Below are positions 36,983-48,900 of a stretch of 64,000 nucleotides of DNA, in pieces. The notes under the pieces are model-generated. The model was given only the letters and a program-made list of their open reading frames with translations. It did not search any database and was not told where the DNA came from. The DNA comes from Malus domestica (lineage: Eukaryota > Streptophyta > Magnoliopsida > Rosales > Rosaceae), in NCBI RefSeq assembly GCF_042453785.1, contig NC_091665.1, positions 3,855,501 to 3,919,500 of the forward strand, written 5' to 3'. Made by a program: the position numbers and the translations under genes. Numbering within the stretch: the first letter of the stretch is position 1; every line of letters begins with the position of its first letter.

Positions 36983-38214
36983 ATGTAGTCTTTTCAACAT
37001 ATGATGTCACAAGTTGCGTTCCCAAAGTCAGTAAGGCTTTTCACTTTAGGTACATATCAAATTTTGTGATAATATGGGGTATGATATATCAATTATCAAC
37101 TGGTTATGCTAATTAATCAAATAAACGGATTTCATTTGTAGTAGGAGAGATGTAAAGCAAGTTCTAGTTATGTTATGGTCAATCTTCATAGAACGATGGT
37201 TTTCCAGAGAAGCAATGCTGATCATTCTGTGTTCATAAAGGAGAAAAGAGGAACTAGGAATTCTCAATGAAAAAGTGCTCTATGAACCAAACGTGAAAGT
37301 AGTTTTCCATCAAACTTTAAATCAATGATTTTATCATGCTTTGAAAGAAATTACAAACAACCACTCTTCAATAGGTTTGTTTGTAAAACATTAGAAGTTG
37401 AGAGAAATTCTAATTTTTTTTATAAATACGATGAATAACACATATCGAATTAAAGCTCTAAAAATGATTTAAAGAGTCTAAGGAACCCTTGCAAAAGAAA
37501 AACAAAACAAGAAATTACAAAAAATTCGGAAAATAATCTTCAGATTTAAAAGTGTTTATAACCTACTAAACTTATTAAAACGCCAAAATAATCTTTTTTT
37601 TGCAACAATGTACTTGGTCTTCTCGTCCTTTCAACCAAAAATGGAAGAGGTTAAAATATAAAAAATCACCATCTACCATAGGAATGCTATTCACAAAATT
37701 AAGAATAACTTTTCTCATATATTTTTTTAATCTTACGTCACTTAAGTGATATTTGCCCATTAACGCCCGTAGAGTTCATTTTCTGTCAACTGTCAGGCGC
37801 GAACGACTAAACTTAACAATGCACACAAACAGAGACCATTCTAAAGTATATAATTGGTTGGGTCCTTCCATTCTTGGAGGGTGGGAAGTGATGATGCATA
37901 TGCTGGTTATTTTATGTTGGATATAAACCCAATTGGCCACCCATTGGGACTAACCTTCATCGCTTTTGGGATTTGGACAAATGCAGACAGGGTCTCATGT
38001 TATGTTCTCAAACAACAAAGGTGTGAATCAAGTGGTCCCACTTGCTGTATAAGAAGAGAGATTTTTTAGTGTGTTGGGAACTTGACTCAGTATACCAAAT
38101 ATTATAATACAAGTGGTTGAATACTCAATTTTTTTTTAACCACTTCTATTATAATACATAGTGTATCGAACCATGTTCTAGATCTGCTAAAACATTTATC
38201 ATATAAGAACAAGA
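36983..38214. other. Intergenic, no gene recognised
   Basis: AT-rich with only short open frames. Confidence 0.4.
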
Positions 38215-38643
38215 TGTTGGGACTGTAAGAATATAAGCATGAATATGAATCTGTGAACTTAATTACAGGATTAAAGACTAAATAGGAAGTCTTGTTGAGA
38301 TTGGATTTGTGAATCCATATCGGTGCTGAATTGCTATTTCATAGGAACTGTTTTTCTATATGGATTTTAATAGGGAAATCCTTATGGAATAAGGCTAGGA
38401 TTATATAGTATATATATGGTGGCCTCTGCTATCACAGTGTGTGCTCAATTCCAGACTAAGACCTATTATTAGTTAAGAGCCTTTGAACACTGAAGAGAGG
38501 AGAAGGCGCACTGTGACTTGTTGCAAAGATCAGACATGGCAGCCGGTTCAAGTTCATCTGCAGGTATGGTTTTCTTCATGTATTGTTTGCTGAATTATGG
38601 TTATGTGTTTTGATCATTGTGATTCATGTTGCTAGATCTTGGT

Positions 38644-40923
38644 TGTGACAACCCGTGCTGAATGTATATTATTTTATCCTCAAGAGCGTTGAAGTTATTA
38701 TTTTGCCCTTGGACGTTGAGTTATGTTGTGTGAAGTGAACTTAGGTTGCGGTCCAATTTATTTTCTTCCTTAGCTTTTGGAACCAATTGGAACTTAGGCT
38801 TTATTTTTTTTCTTTTGTTTGGTTGGTAGCCAAATCAGGACCCCCCCCACACACACACACCCATCCCGTTGACCCTCTTCCTTCTCTCCCTCTCGGATTT
38901 TCTCCATTGTCCATACAATTGTACGGCCAAACATCTAAACGTCAAAGATCGAATTTGTTGAGGTTGTTTTTGGAATCCTTGCAAGTCCAGGAGTAGAACC
39001 ATAACTTTAGTTGGATGTGAGAACCTCAGAAACTCAAGATATCAAGGTGCTCCGATGAGGTGCATTGTTCATCTATCGTGATCGCGGTGGTTTCATCAAG
39101 TTTTAGGACCCTAGGAAGTCTTAAACTTCTTCACGAAGCTTTTAGAAGAATTTTGGAAGGTTTTGGACGTTGGAACACTCGAATTCATCAAGTTGCAGAG
39201 GTGGCTAGATTATCGAGATTTGTTTTGGCAAGATTCTGTTGGTTTTAGGCCTTAAAGTGGTAAGAATGTGTTCTTCTCATCCTAAGCTTCATTTTGGTGC
39301 AAATTTCATGATTTTTGGTTGAGAAATGAAGAAGATATTGAAGTTCTAACTTTTTCCAGTTTCCAGCGATGCAGCGGTGGCCGGCGGTGGACTCCAGTAA
39401 ACCAAGGAAGGAGAAGGAGCATATTCGGTCAATTTTGACGAAATATTCTTAACGCCGTCAGGTAAATATAATGGTATATGCTGATTTTTTACGGAATATT
39501 CCCTAAAGCCGTTAGGGATTTCGTTTGGTGTGCCAGGCACGTGCCTGCGCATGGCGGCATGTCTGGCTGTGCCTTGGCCGGCGCGTAAGGGTGCGTGAGT
39601 GATCGTAATTTTTTTTTTTTAAATATGGGGATGTTCGTGGGGTTGAGTAGATCACGTTGGTATATTCAAACACCCAAATTGAGCAACGTATAAGAAGTTA
39701 TTACCTAATTTTGGTTATGTGCTTAAAAATAACGTTAATATAGTTGTTTCGCATATAGGTAAGACCTATCATGAGGAAGAGCTCAGTCAAATGAGACTCG
39801 AGGGGTACGACCCTTCTACATATTAGTGAGTGGGCTTTTGGTTTTCAGTATATATATACTTGGTATTTTTCCCATAAAACTTAATTAAATGATTTGATAT
39901 TTTGAAATTCCATGTCAAATGCTCTATGTTTGAATATGCATTAGTATGGTTATATATATATTGTTGCTTGGCACTACGGACGCTCAGGTAAGCTTCAGGT
40001 GAGTATATTAATGGTAGTGAGTATGATTGTGTTGAGATGTATTTATAGCTCATTGTCCTGCACCTCGATGTTAGTGCTCTGCCCGAGGACAGGGCCTACC
40101 CTTCATGTGATCGTTCACCTCCCGCATTACACGCTCACCTTGGATCCAAGGCAGGTGCTAGCCTGTCGTACAAACCACATTAGGTGGTTCTGACTCATAG
40201 GTGACTTGCGAGACTTTGCACAGCCTTTACGTGATCGTAGCACTTGAGCGTATTTATTTACACCCAGCCTATCGTACATACCACATTAGGTGGTTCCAAC
40301 TCGTGTGCAGAGAACTAGTTGAGGAGCTATAGACTCAACCGTACATGTCACGTTATATGACTCTGGCTGATATGTTATTTCTCATGAGTTAATTCACCTG
40401 AGTTACTTATTCAGTTATTTTGAGATATTTGGCATGGCATACTTATGATTATCGCTATTCTGAGCATGGTTTTGATATAGATATGAATATATTCTATTTT
40501 CTGGAAATTATACAGGTTTTATGGCGATGGGTTATTTACTTTTGATAATGAATGGTTTTGAAAAGCTTTGTTTTTGCCCACTCACACTTTTTGTTTTGCG
40601 CCCATCCAGGTTTTAGGTAGGAGTGCTCGTTGGTGGCTCACGAGGAATTGACGGTGGTTCTGACAGATCATCATAAATGTAGGACCATCTTTGGTATTGT
40701 ATAGTTAACATTTGTCCTGCTGGACTGCACCTAGGATACCTACATTATGGTTATGTGCAGTCACACTTATTCTCGTCTTTCACCTTATCTTATCTAGTGT
40801 TTTAGTCAGTTGGGTTTTACTAATTTGCATTTCTTTATATCATTATTCTTCTGCATTGCACACATGGTTACGTCACTCTCACGTGATGGCTAGCACGCCT
40901 TGATTTTAGGTCGGGGTGTATCA
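38644..40923 (+). mobile_element. Ty3/gypsy solo LTR, 2,280 bp, nested in the copia LTR
   Basis: Starts TGTGACAACCCG and ends GTCGGGGTGTATCA, the wording of Del/Tekay-type chromovirus LTRs as I recall them. TTGGT flanks exactly on both sides (38639-38643, 40924-40928). No internal domain exists between the ends. A long GC-rich middle (about 39350-39600) and repeated CACATTAGGTGGTTC strings (about 40177 and 40283) lie inside. Confidence 0.88.
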
Positions 40924-41546
40924 TTGGTTCTATGTTTATTTTAACATGTGGTATCAGAGCAAGGTTTATAAGTTTATGAATTCTGCAATCAAAACCGATA
41001 GGTTCAAATAGCATGGATGATATTTAAAGAAAATATATATTTTGTTACGGGATTGGGGACTCGAACCCTAGGTCTTCTGGCATAAGGGTTTTCGAAACAA
41101 AATAAAAAATAAAAAATTTACCGTTAGATTTTCAAAAAAGCCTATGCGTAAGGGTTTCCTCTCCATTTGGGGCTTTTCGATTAAGATCACCATTCATCAA
41201 AACATGCTTCTTGGTAAAGATTACATCAACCAATATGATCGATTTGGATGACTATTCCATCATTGTCTGCTTGATGTTTCGATACAAGGATTGAGTCTCC
41301 AGATTCTGTTAAATCTTAAAACTATATGAATTAAATCCGATCGAAACTTCTGCTTAGGGAACTTAGACCATGAATGCTTAAACTTGTATTCATCTGCAAT
41401 TACTTTGTTATCTGCAAATACTAATGAGTCAGTTTTTCTATGTATGCTTATCAACGATATGTTGCTAAGTCTATATGTATGAATCATTGGTGTGAATTGT
41501 GATGTGTAAACTGTAAAGGAAATCAGGAAAAATCAGGAACCTAACT

Positions 41547-41990
41547 GTGATTTCATCTGTAGCATCTGCAATATCTCTCAAGACCTTGAACTTAGCAAAT
41601 ATTCCAATTCTCGCTAGAGGGAGTAATTACAAGAAATTGAGGAAAGAAATAGGGCTATTATTGACCATCAATGAGTATGATATAGCCATTGATACTCCAA
41701 GACCAGTGATCACAAATCAAAGCACTAGAGCAAAAAATGGTGATTATGAAAGATGGACAAGAGCAAACAAAGTTGCACTTTCAATCCTTGAAAGTGGGAT
41801 GGCTGATATAGTTCGAGGAGGGATTAAAAGACATGAGTTGGTTGCTGAATACCTAAGTGCGATTGAGAAGAAATTCAAGGAATCTGAGAAGGCTGAGATC
41901 AGTCAACACATGTCACTCTTGACAACCTACAAAATTGACAATGCTGGTTCAATTAGAGACCACATAATGAAGATGACTGATGCTGCATAA
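41547..41990 (+). pseudogene. Copia gag fragment
   Basis: A 147-codon frame with the gag UBN2-like pattern: GSNYKKLRKE, then YERWTRANKVALSILESGMA and EYLSAIEKKFKESEKAE. Its equivalents in the element at 4683 are GTNYKKWKQD, YEKWLKANRIALLVIKKSIS and EYLTLIHEKFKESDKAK. No zinc knuckle follows. Confidence 0.85.
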
Positions 41991-42479
41991 AAGTTAAACT
42001 CTATGGAAGTTAACATTGGTGGAAAGCAGTTGGTCTTCATGATCCTTCAAGTTCTCCCATACAAGTATTCTCAATTAAAGGTGTCATACAATGCTTAAGA
42101 CAAAAGTTGGGATGTAGATGAGCTTAAAACAGCCCAGAAGATAAGTGGTAGTTAATAGAGGCAGGAGCAAACATGCATGGAGTTTGACATTCATGAGATG
42201 AAATGATAGGTTCATCAGTCTACTCCCCCACTAACTAATTAAGCTGTATGTTGACTAATTAAGAAGAATCAAGTAGTTAGGCTCCTTCCATCAGCTTCAC
42301 CTACTACTATAAGTTCCAATAATTATAATATTAATCTATATGGCGCCAACAAAAAATTAATATGTAATACCTCATTCACAATGTACCATTAGTATTTAAT
42401 GTGATATTCTGCATGCATTAGGAAGTTATCAAATTGAAATCCAAGTTGTTTTATATGTATAAGGTGAAAACCTGAAGCA

Positions 42480-42691
42480 TGTTTGTGTTGTAAATAGTGT
42501 CTTTATTTAGGAATATGATTGTGTAAACTTAGTAGAATTCCAATAGGATTTGGAGATCAAATACTTTAATGATTTGTATTATTTGCAAGGCAAGAAAGCT
42601 CATCATGATTGGAATAAATAAAGCCCTTCTCTCTTTCTCTCTTTTATTTGCCGCACCCTCTCCTTACTCTCCATAAAGTATAAGTTTTACA
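42480..42691 (+). repeat. Possible short copia LTR
   Basis: Begins TGTTTGTGTTG and ends GTTTTACA, followed by a GTTATCGGCAC string often seen just inside some copia LTRs. No partner LTR or coding domain is present. Confidence 0.3.
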
Positions 42692-42699
42692 AAACGTTA

Positions 42700-43788
42700 T
42701 CGGCACAAATAGCTTTCAAAGTTGTGCATGGAGTTCTAGAGAAGAATTATCCCGGAGTTTTGCCATCTTCAAATTAAGGGGAGTATTAGTTAATTTCATA
42801 TCATCCTTATTTTGTTTAAACTATTATTTTGTTTATTGAATTGATCTAGTTGTTAATTGATTCAATATTTCTTTCTCTATGCATATGCTGGAAAAGACAA
42901 TATTTAGATTTGGAGAAGTTCCTTCAAGACCGGAGTTTTGCCACTCTAACCACGTAACCCTAACCTTAATTTATGTCTCCACACTAACCACTCATATCAT
43001 AGATGCATACTTTACAAAGTATTCTTATGATTGGAAGTGTTCATATTTTATGTCATCATTCATAGATTATTCTTGTAAATTTTTATTCGATCAAATCGAA
43101 AATAGTTTAGCCCTTTAATTATAATTGTGAACATTTCATTGTTTATCGACAACCATATGTTTGTTTATTTATCAAGTCGCAGTTAGATTATTAAAAGATT
43201 TGCAATTTTTATAAATTTGTTGGGATGATTTTTCGATGATAATCTTAAAAATAATTGAGATTATGAAAAATATTGTAAATTGAGTCCAAATGAATGGTCT
43301 AATTTCAACTATTTTCAGTTTTTATTTATTCTTTGTTAGTGATAGAGGAAAATGGATAAAGAAAATGAGGAATGAAAATAGTGGATGAAGGATGGTGAAA
43401 GAGATGTAAAAGAAATTAACAATAACAGATATACAAAGTGAATTTAAAAAAAAGAAAAAAACCAGAACTATTTCAATTTGTTGTCACTTTTAAGATTTTG
43501 TTTTCATTCCGTCATCCCTTATGCCTCCATCATGCTTCCCTCTTCAAACAGAAGCGAAACAAAATTTAAAAACAAGTCATTTATTATCAAACGAACGCTT
43601 AATTTCTGAGTTGTTACATAAACACATGGTTCATGCAAAGGCCCCTCAAAGATATAAAGTCAAACACCACAACTTATTGAATTCCAGTTCCGTTCCGTTG
43701 AGGGATCATTAGACAATTTTATTTTAGGGATAATCACAATGAGGTTTATCAAATATCAACATATATATGAAAATTGATTATGATTTTA
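42700..43788. other. Intergenic, no gene seen
   Basis: Short open frames only (for example 42879-43118), with no known motif. Confidence 0.4.
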
Positions 43789-43934
43789 GGGTAATGCTAT
43801 TTACACACCTATTTTTACATCTCACGTACCTTTATCAATTTTTGTCATTCATCTTCTTCATTTTATTCGATCGTACGATCGAAAATTGAAAAAAAATGTA
43901 TAAGAGGTGAAAATGAATGTATGGATATCACCGC
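43789..43934. repeat. MITE-like family B, copy 2
   Basis: GGTAATGCTATTTACACACC at the left and GGATATCACC at the right surround a central palindrome CGATCGTACGATCG (43869-43882). Relatives lie at 34000 and 47325. Confidence 0.6.
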
Positions 43935-44301
43935 CTTTCATTCTATAGTTTTATTTGTCCCAACAAGTAGGCTAATATATATTGGAAAATTAGGGTGTGT
44001 ACACGCAGAAGAGAGGCATAGTCTTTGGTCTTATCGCCTCTAAAGTCAGGAGAGAAGACCCGAAGAGCAATCCATAGTCCACATTTCCCTACGGTCATAT
44101 TCGGCGGACAAAATTCAAAGCTCCAACGTCTTCACTCTTCTTCTTTACATCCCGTGTTCCAACTTCCACGTCCCGCTGAGACCGGGGACCCTACTAGGCT
44201 ACTTTACATGCAAAGTCGTACACGGTGACACAACACCAAACACTATATATCGCATTTTCTATTTTTAGTCATTGACTAACATGATTTATGTCATAAAAAC
44301 G

Positions 44302-44408
44302 TTTAAATTTGAAATTATACTACTTGTATATATATACCTAATGAGGAGAGAAGGGGTTTAAATTTGAATTATTCTACTTGTATATATACCTAATGAGGAG
44401 AGAAGGAG
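44302..44408 (+). repeat. Two-copy tandem repeat, about 53 bp
   Basis: GTTTAAATTTGAA through CTAATGAGGAGAGAAGG appears twice in direct succession with two or three changes. Confidence 0.85.
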
Positions 44409-45766
44409 TCTTTCCCTTCCAAGCTTATATAGAAAAACGAGGGAGGAAAACAAGGAGCATTGCCAAAAAAGAAGTGTGAAAATTGATCATGGAAATGACG
44501 CGTTGAGCAGTGCATTCACCCCAATTTTTCACGACACTAGTAATGCTCTTCAATGTTACACTAAAAAGAAAAGCTATAGCTGTGCTCATGAAAAGGGGAC
44601 TTACCAAAAATATGAAGAAATGAGGAAACTAAAGGATTCCTTAATGGAAGCTGGAAAGGAGCCATACACCTATAAAATTGGGTAGAATTTAGCACAAGGA
44701 AGGAGAGACACAACGTGGGAAAACAATATAAACAACATAGAGGGAAGGAATGAAAGCAAGATTGCACCACGCAGAGCACACTTTTCTCTTAGTGTATAAA
44801 ACTCAATTTTTGAAGGGAGAATTCTCCTAACCTTCCAGGGATTCCTTCAAACTTCTCGTAGATTTCCCTAGCTACTACAAATATACACAGAACATTGAGA
44901 ACCCTAGGTTAGCCATTCCCAAAACCATGCGAGCAAGCACTGAGTTCTCTCTCATGCTAAACCGATAAGTTTTTAGCTTCCACGCCACGCTTCGTTCAGG
45001 CAAGCCATAATTTATTGCAATCATTCAGTCTTTGAGCTATTAATTCAATTGGAATACTTCCTAAGACATACTAATTCTTTCTAAGTTACCGGAAACGAAC
45101 CAGGTGAGCTAAGAGTTTCCGTCGAGGCCCAAATCCAACTCGATCAAAAAGTTCCCAACTACATCATCACCATTAATGTAAGCCGAATTTGAGACGACTC
45201 ACTTACAAAGATAAATATTTCTAAACCATAGTACTAATTGATCACTTTGATATCGCGCATGCTTGTAGGCTCCACTACACTAGCATCAATTAACTCTTGA
45301 TATAGCGTTATTTTACTTCTCATGTTATTCCCAATTGATTAACAAAACTACTACAACAAGAACACCGAATAAAATTAGCATATGAATTTTAGAAAATTAA
45401 GAAAAACACACACTTTGATTTATTTTTATCTATTGATTTTTATTTTAATGTAAAGAGGTACACAGTGCTGACTTTCCAAATACAAATCCCATCGTTCATG
45501 GGCATTAGTGGAATTTCGCCCTTCAATAACTGTAATTTCCCTCCTTATGCAAGCTGTTTCACGCGGATACAAACCCAATTTGACCAACGACTATGTAGTC
45601 GTATTTACATACACACCCCTGTCCCACCACTAACAAGTCAAAACGACCACGTCACCTTGGTCCTCAAAAACACTTCCAACCTCCACTTCCTCCCAAAACG
45701 CAATAAACTCAAAACCTGTCCGTCTGAAAAACTCTGGAGCAGCAAACACTCAAATCGCCGGCAAAA
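44409..45766. other. Intergenic and promoter side of the U-box gene
   Basis: A 69-codon frame at 44476-44685 is unrecognised. The last 150 bases before the U-box start are presumably promoter and 5' UTR; I see no clear TATA box. Confidence 0.4.
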
Positions 45767-47014
45767 ATGGCGAGGGAGCGCGACCACCTCTACATCACCG
45801 TCCCCAACCTCTTCCGCTGCCCCATCTCCATGGACGTCATGCGCTCCCCCGTCAGCCTCTGCACCGGCGTCACATACGACCGCGCCAGCATCCAGCACTG
45901 GCTCGAATCAGGCCACGACACCTGCCCCGCCACCATGCAGACTCTCCAATCCAAGGACGTCATCCCCAACCTCACTCTCCGCCGTCTAATCAACCTCTGG
46001 GCCCAGTCCCACGGCCCTTCCTCGCCGGCCTCCTCTCCCTCTCTCTCCTCCCAGCACCTGGCCTCCCTCGTCCAATTCCTCCAAAGCGATAACCAGAGCG
46101 AGAAATTCAGCCAAAATATCGTCCACTCGTTGTCGAGGGCGGCCGATTTCGCGAGGGGCAGCGACGAGAATCGGAGGTTTGTGGCGAGTTTCGACGGCTT
46201 CGTCACCACCATTGTCGGGGTTCTGAACAGAGAAGGCGTCGAAATCGAGGTCCTCGAATCAGTAATTAAGGTTTTGGATTCGATTTTTCCTCAGATCGGA
46301 GTCAACGAGCTATTGAGCCGATTAATGGTGAAGAGCAACGGCAATTTCCTCGCTTCGATTCGATTGGTGTTGCAGAAAGGCAGCCTGAGCTCGAAGATCG
46401 AATCCGTCAGGGTTTTGGATTCGATTGCGCTCGACGCGGAGTCGAAACGATTAATCGCAGAGAAAGAAGGCTTACTGTCCGTACTCAACGATCTATTGAG
46501 CTCGGAAACCGATCAGAACCTACACAGCGCCGTTTTCTCGTGCTTAGCATCCGTGTCCGTGACTCGGTCAATCAAAGCGGAGCTCGTCCAGTTCGGACTC
46601 GTCCGAGTCATTACGTCAACGCTGTTAAACCCGGACACCAACACTCCCCTGGCGGAGAAGTCTTTAAAGCTATTGTCCACGATTGCCACTTGCGCGGAGG
46701 GCCGGTCGGCGATCAGCGGGGAGGAGAAGTGCGCGGGGGCGGTGGCGGAGAGGCTGATGAAGGTGTCGAGGGGAGCGACGGAGGACGGCGTGGCGGTGCT
46801 GTGGAGCGTGTGCTGCATGTTGGGGGACAAGAGGGCGAGGGAGAGCGTGGCGGGAGGGAATGGGGTGGCGAAGGTGCTGTTGGTGATGCAGAGTGGGTAT
46901 GGAGAGGGGCATTTTGTGAGGAGGATGTGTGGGGATTTGGTCAAAGTTTTGAGCGTCGGGTTGGGGTTGGGGTTGAGGTATGACACCAAGACTATACATA
47001 TCATGCCTTGTTAG
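45767..47014 (+). CDS. U-box/ARM-repeat E3 ubiquitin ligase (CMPG/PUB25-29 type)
   Basis: A 415-residue, single-exon protein. The U-box (about 12-80: FRCPISMDVMRSPVSLCTGV, TYDRASI.HWL, CPATMQTL, NLTLRRLI) binds E2 enzymes and promotes ubiquitin transfer. The rest, about 90-400, is helical ARM repeats that select substrates. The C-terminal YDTKTIHIMPC is typical of the group. Relatives act as regulators of immune or cold signalling, and the target of this one cannot be inferred. The start is set by the family's short N-terminus before the U-box, and a stop lies at 47012. The 5' third and the 3' end (about 46680-46980) are GC-rich compared with the surroundings, as in many intronless PUB genes. 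The paralogue is closest in memory to PUB27/28, but this is uncertain. Confidence 0.93.
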   Translation: MARERDHLYITVPNLFRCPISMDVMRSPVSLCTGVTYDRASIQHWLESGHDTCPATMQTLQSKDVIPNLTLRRLINLWAQSHGPSSPASSPSLSSQHLASLVQFLQSDNQSEKFSQNIVHSLSRAADFARGSDENRRFVASFDGFVTTIVGVLNREGVEIEVLESVIKVLDSIFPQIGVNELLSRLMVKSNGNFLASIRLVLQKGSLSSKIESVRVLDSIALDAESKRLIAEKEGLLSVLNDLLSSETDQNLHSAVFSCLASVSVTRSIKAELVQFGLVRVITSTLLNPDTNTPLAEKSLKLLSTIATCAEGRSAISGEEKCAGAVAERLMKVSRGATEDGVAVLWSVCCMLGDKRARESVAGGNGVAKVLLVMQSGYGEGHFVRRMCGDLVKVLSVGLGLGLRYDTKTIHIMPC

Positions 47015-47324
47015 AAATTGTTGATGGTGATCATCTTCATCATTTATTTTTCTGGAAATTTTGAATTTGGATGCAAAATTTATACAAGCAAAAGGAAAAA
47101 AGGGAAAATTCTTTTAGTTTTTATAGTGTTTGATCATGATTGTGTCATTCATGTTGTATGATTAGAGGGGTTTGTGGGGACTTGTGAATCTGCAGAATTA
47201 GGTTGATTAGTTGGCTTAAATGATTTAAAGAAAAATAAATAAAGAAGTATATCTTGTTGCTGGTAGTGAGAATAGCCATCTCCCCATTTTTGTTACAATA
47301 AAAAGGGTGTGGTTATCATGGATT
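47015..47324. other. 3' flank of the U-box gene
   Basis: Probable 3' UTR followed by AT-rich intergenic sequence. Confidence 0.4.
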
Positions 47325-47475
47325 CAATCACTAGAAAATAAGAAGAATTGTGCCATTCATACACGCTCTTGTTAATTTTTGCCATTGATTTTTTTTTCCT
47401 CAATTTATTCGATTCGACAGCTTAAAATTGAAAAACGTGTGTAAGAAGTAAAAATAGATGTGTGGATGACTCTAC
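47325..47475. repeat. MITE-like family B, copy 3
   Basis: CATTCATACACGCTCTTGTT at the left and AAGTAAAAATAGATGTGTGG at the right frame a TTCGATTCGACAG centre. Same family as 34000 and 43789. Confidence 0.55.
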
Positions 47476-47809
47476 CCAAATAAGAATAATGGGCAAGCTT
47501 TGCTATGATTTCAAGTACATAACTTGTTAACTAAGATAATGTAAAAGAAATTTATTATACATGTGAGCTAAGTTAGTTGTCGGCTCTTTTTACTTATACT
47601 CAATCAAATTTGTATAATTGTCATTTACAAGAAGAGCAACTCAAAAGCATAGTAGTGCCGCCACTGTAACGTCATATGTCTGTAATACAACGAATACATA
47701 AAAAATTTACACATAACGTTGTATAATTGGGACGAGACTGTCACAGTGTCAACGTTTCCATGCCATATAAGTCATTGGGCTGAGCTACGATGAGTTCTGC
47801 CGCAGTGAA

Positions 47810-48363
47810 CGTTTGAAAATATGCATGCGTGTCAAACATGGCTTCTTTTCATATTCCCTGGCAAGGAAACGAAACTAGTAAATCCTAAAATTAGCCTTAA
47901 ACAATTAACCCATCAGATTATGTAAAGTGTGTAGGAAAACATGTGGAATATGACCAATTCAGAACCTGAATTGTTCAACGCAACATCAATGAACCGCACG
48001 GCACGGTGCCGTCGGCACCCATTATTTTTCTTCCTCTTTTGAAAAAATAAAACGTCATTTCTTTCTCCTCGATGCTCCGTCAGTCATCAGATTATGATTC
48101 AGAAAATCAGTCATCACCAAAGACATTATTTCTTGCTACAAAACAAACAGGAACAAAATTTTGTAGCTGCCACTGTTTCCAGAGACTTGGAATATGGACT
48201 TCCTAGTGGAATGGAATATCTTCTTTCTCAACTTGAAATACATATGCAGGGTTAATGCCGTTACGAAAAATTAATCCCCTCGAAATCACACGAACAACTT
48301 AGACGAATGTCTGTAATTGTGCTATTTCTTTTTCTTCTTCTGCAGATTACTACAGTTTCTTTT
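47810..48363 (+). pseudogene. Truncated 5' end of a G-type lectin receptor kinase (copy 1)
   Basis: The stretch 47925-48363 is colinear with 55719-56179: TGGAATGGAATATCTTCTTT, CCCTCGAAATCACAC and the start MSVIVLFLFLLLQITTVSF (ATG at 48307) all recur. It contains promoter, leader and signal peptide only. Homology stops at about 48363, and no lectin domain follows. Confidence 0.8.
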
Positions 48364-48379
48364 GTTGTGCCGAAGTGTC

Positions 48380-48900
48380 AACCAAAAATGTGCAAGATGG
48401 TGTGTGGAACAAATAACAATTAGGCAAGTGATAAGGAGAACAAACCAAACAACACGAATACCCAAGATTTATATTCGTTCAGCGTTAACGAGCCTACATC
48501 CAGTTTGGAGGCTACGGAGTATTTAAAGAGAGCACTGACAAAGTGTTTCACTCAAGAACCTAAACCCCAAATACACCCAAGCTCACACACTCACAGAAGA
48601 AGGAGAAAAGTTGAAGCTTTTCTTTCTCTACAAATGTCAAATACTACTGGAGATCGATCCCTCAGCAGCTCACAATATTTCTGTCTTTCTGAAAGTTTGA
48701 ACTCCAAATTGTGCGCGCTCTTCTTTTGAGCAACTCACAAATGAATCTCTCTCTCTCTCGCTCTCTCTTCCTCTCGGTGCAACTCTCAAGCGGTAAGGGA
48801 AGTGTGCAAAGGAAGCCAAATAAATGGGCAACTAGAAAACAACCACCAACAAAGTGATGTGGCAAAGTAAAACCCACTCACTAATTACTGTTCAATTAGA
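48380..48900 (-). repeat. Possible LTR on the minus strand
   Basis: On the minus strand the order is TATA-like TTTAAATACTCCG, then GGATGTAGGCTCGTTAACGC, then TAAATCTTGGGTATTCGTG, resembling the R/U5 part of plant copia LTRs. It sits exactly where copy 1 of the receptor kinase is cut. The ends and TSD are not resolved. Confidence 0.35.

Larger units (their letters stand above)
38215..42200 (+). mobile_element. Truncated copia element with interrupted 5' LTR and gag remnant
   Basis: The 5' LTR parts are 38215-38643 (starts TGTTGGGACTG) and 40929-40946 (ends TTTTAACA), about 447 bp once the nested LTR is removed. The tRNA-Met PBS TGGTATCAGAGC is at 40949-40960. A gag frame at 41547-41990 (GSNYKKLRKEIGLLL, later EKKFKESEKAEISQHM) is clearly related to the gag at 4683-5162. 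It breaks at a stop near 41988, and related sequence fades by about 42180. Protease, integrase and RT are missing, and no 3' LTR is seen. Confidence 0.8.

Noticed and set aside
45638..46999. Long minus-strand and shifted frames over the U-box gene
   Set aside because: Shadows of a GC-rich real gene; none shows a known domain.
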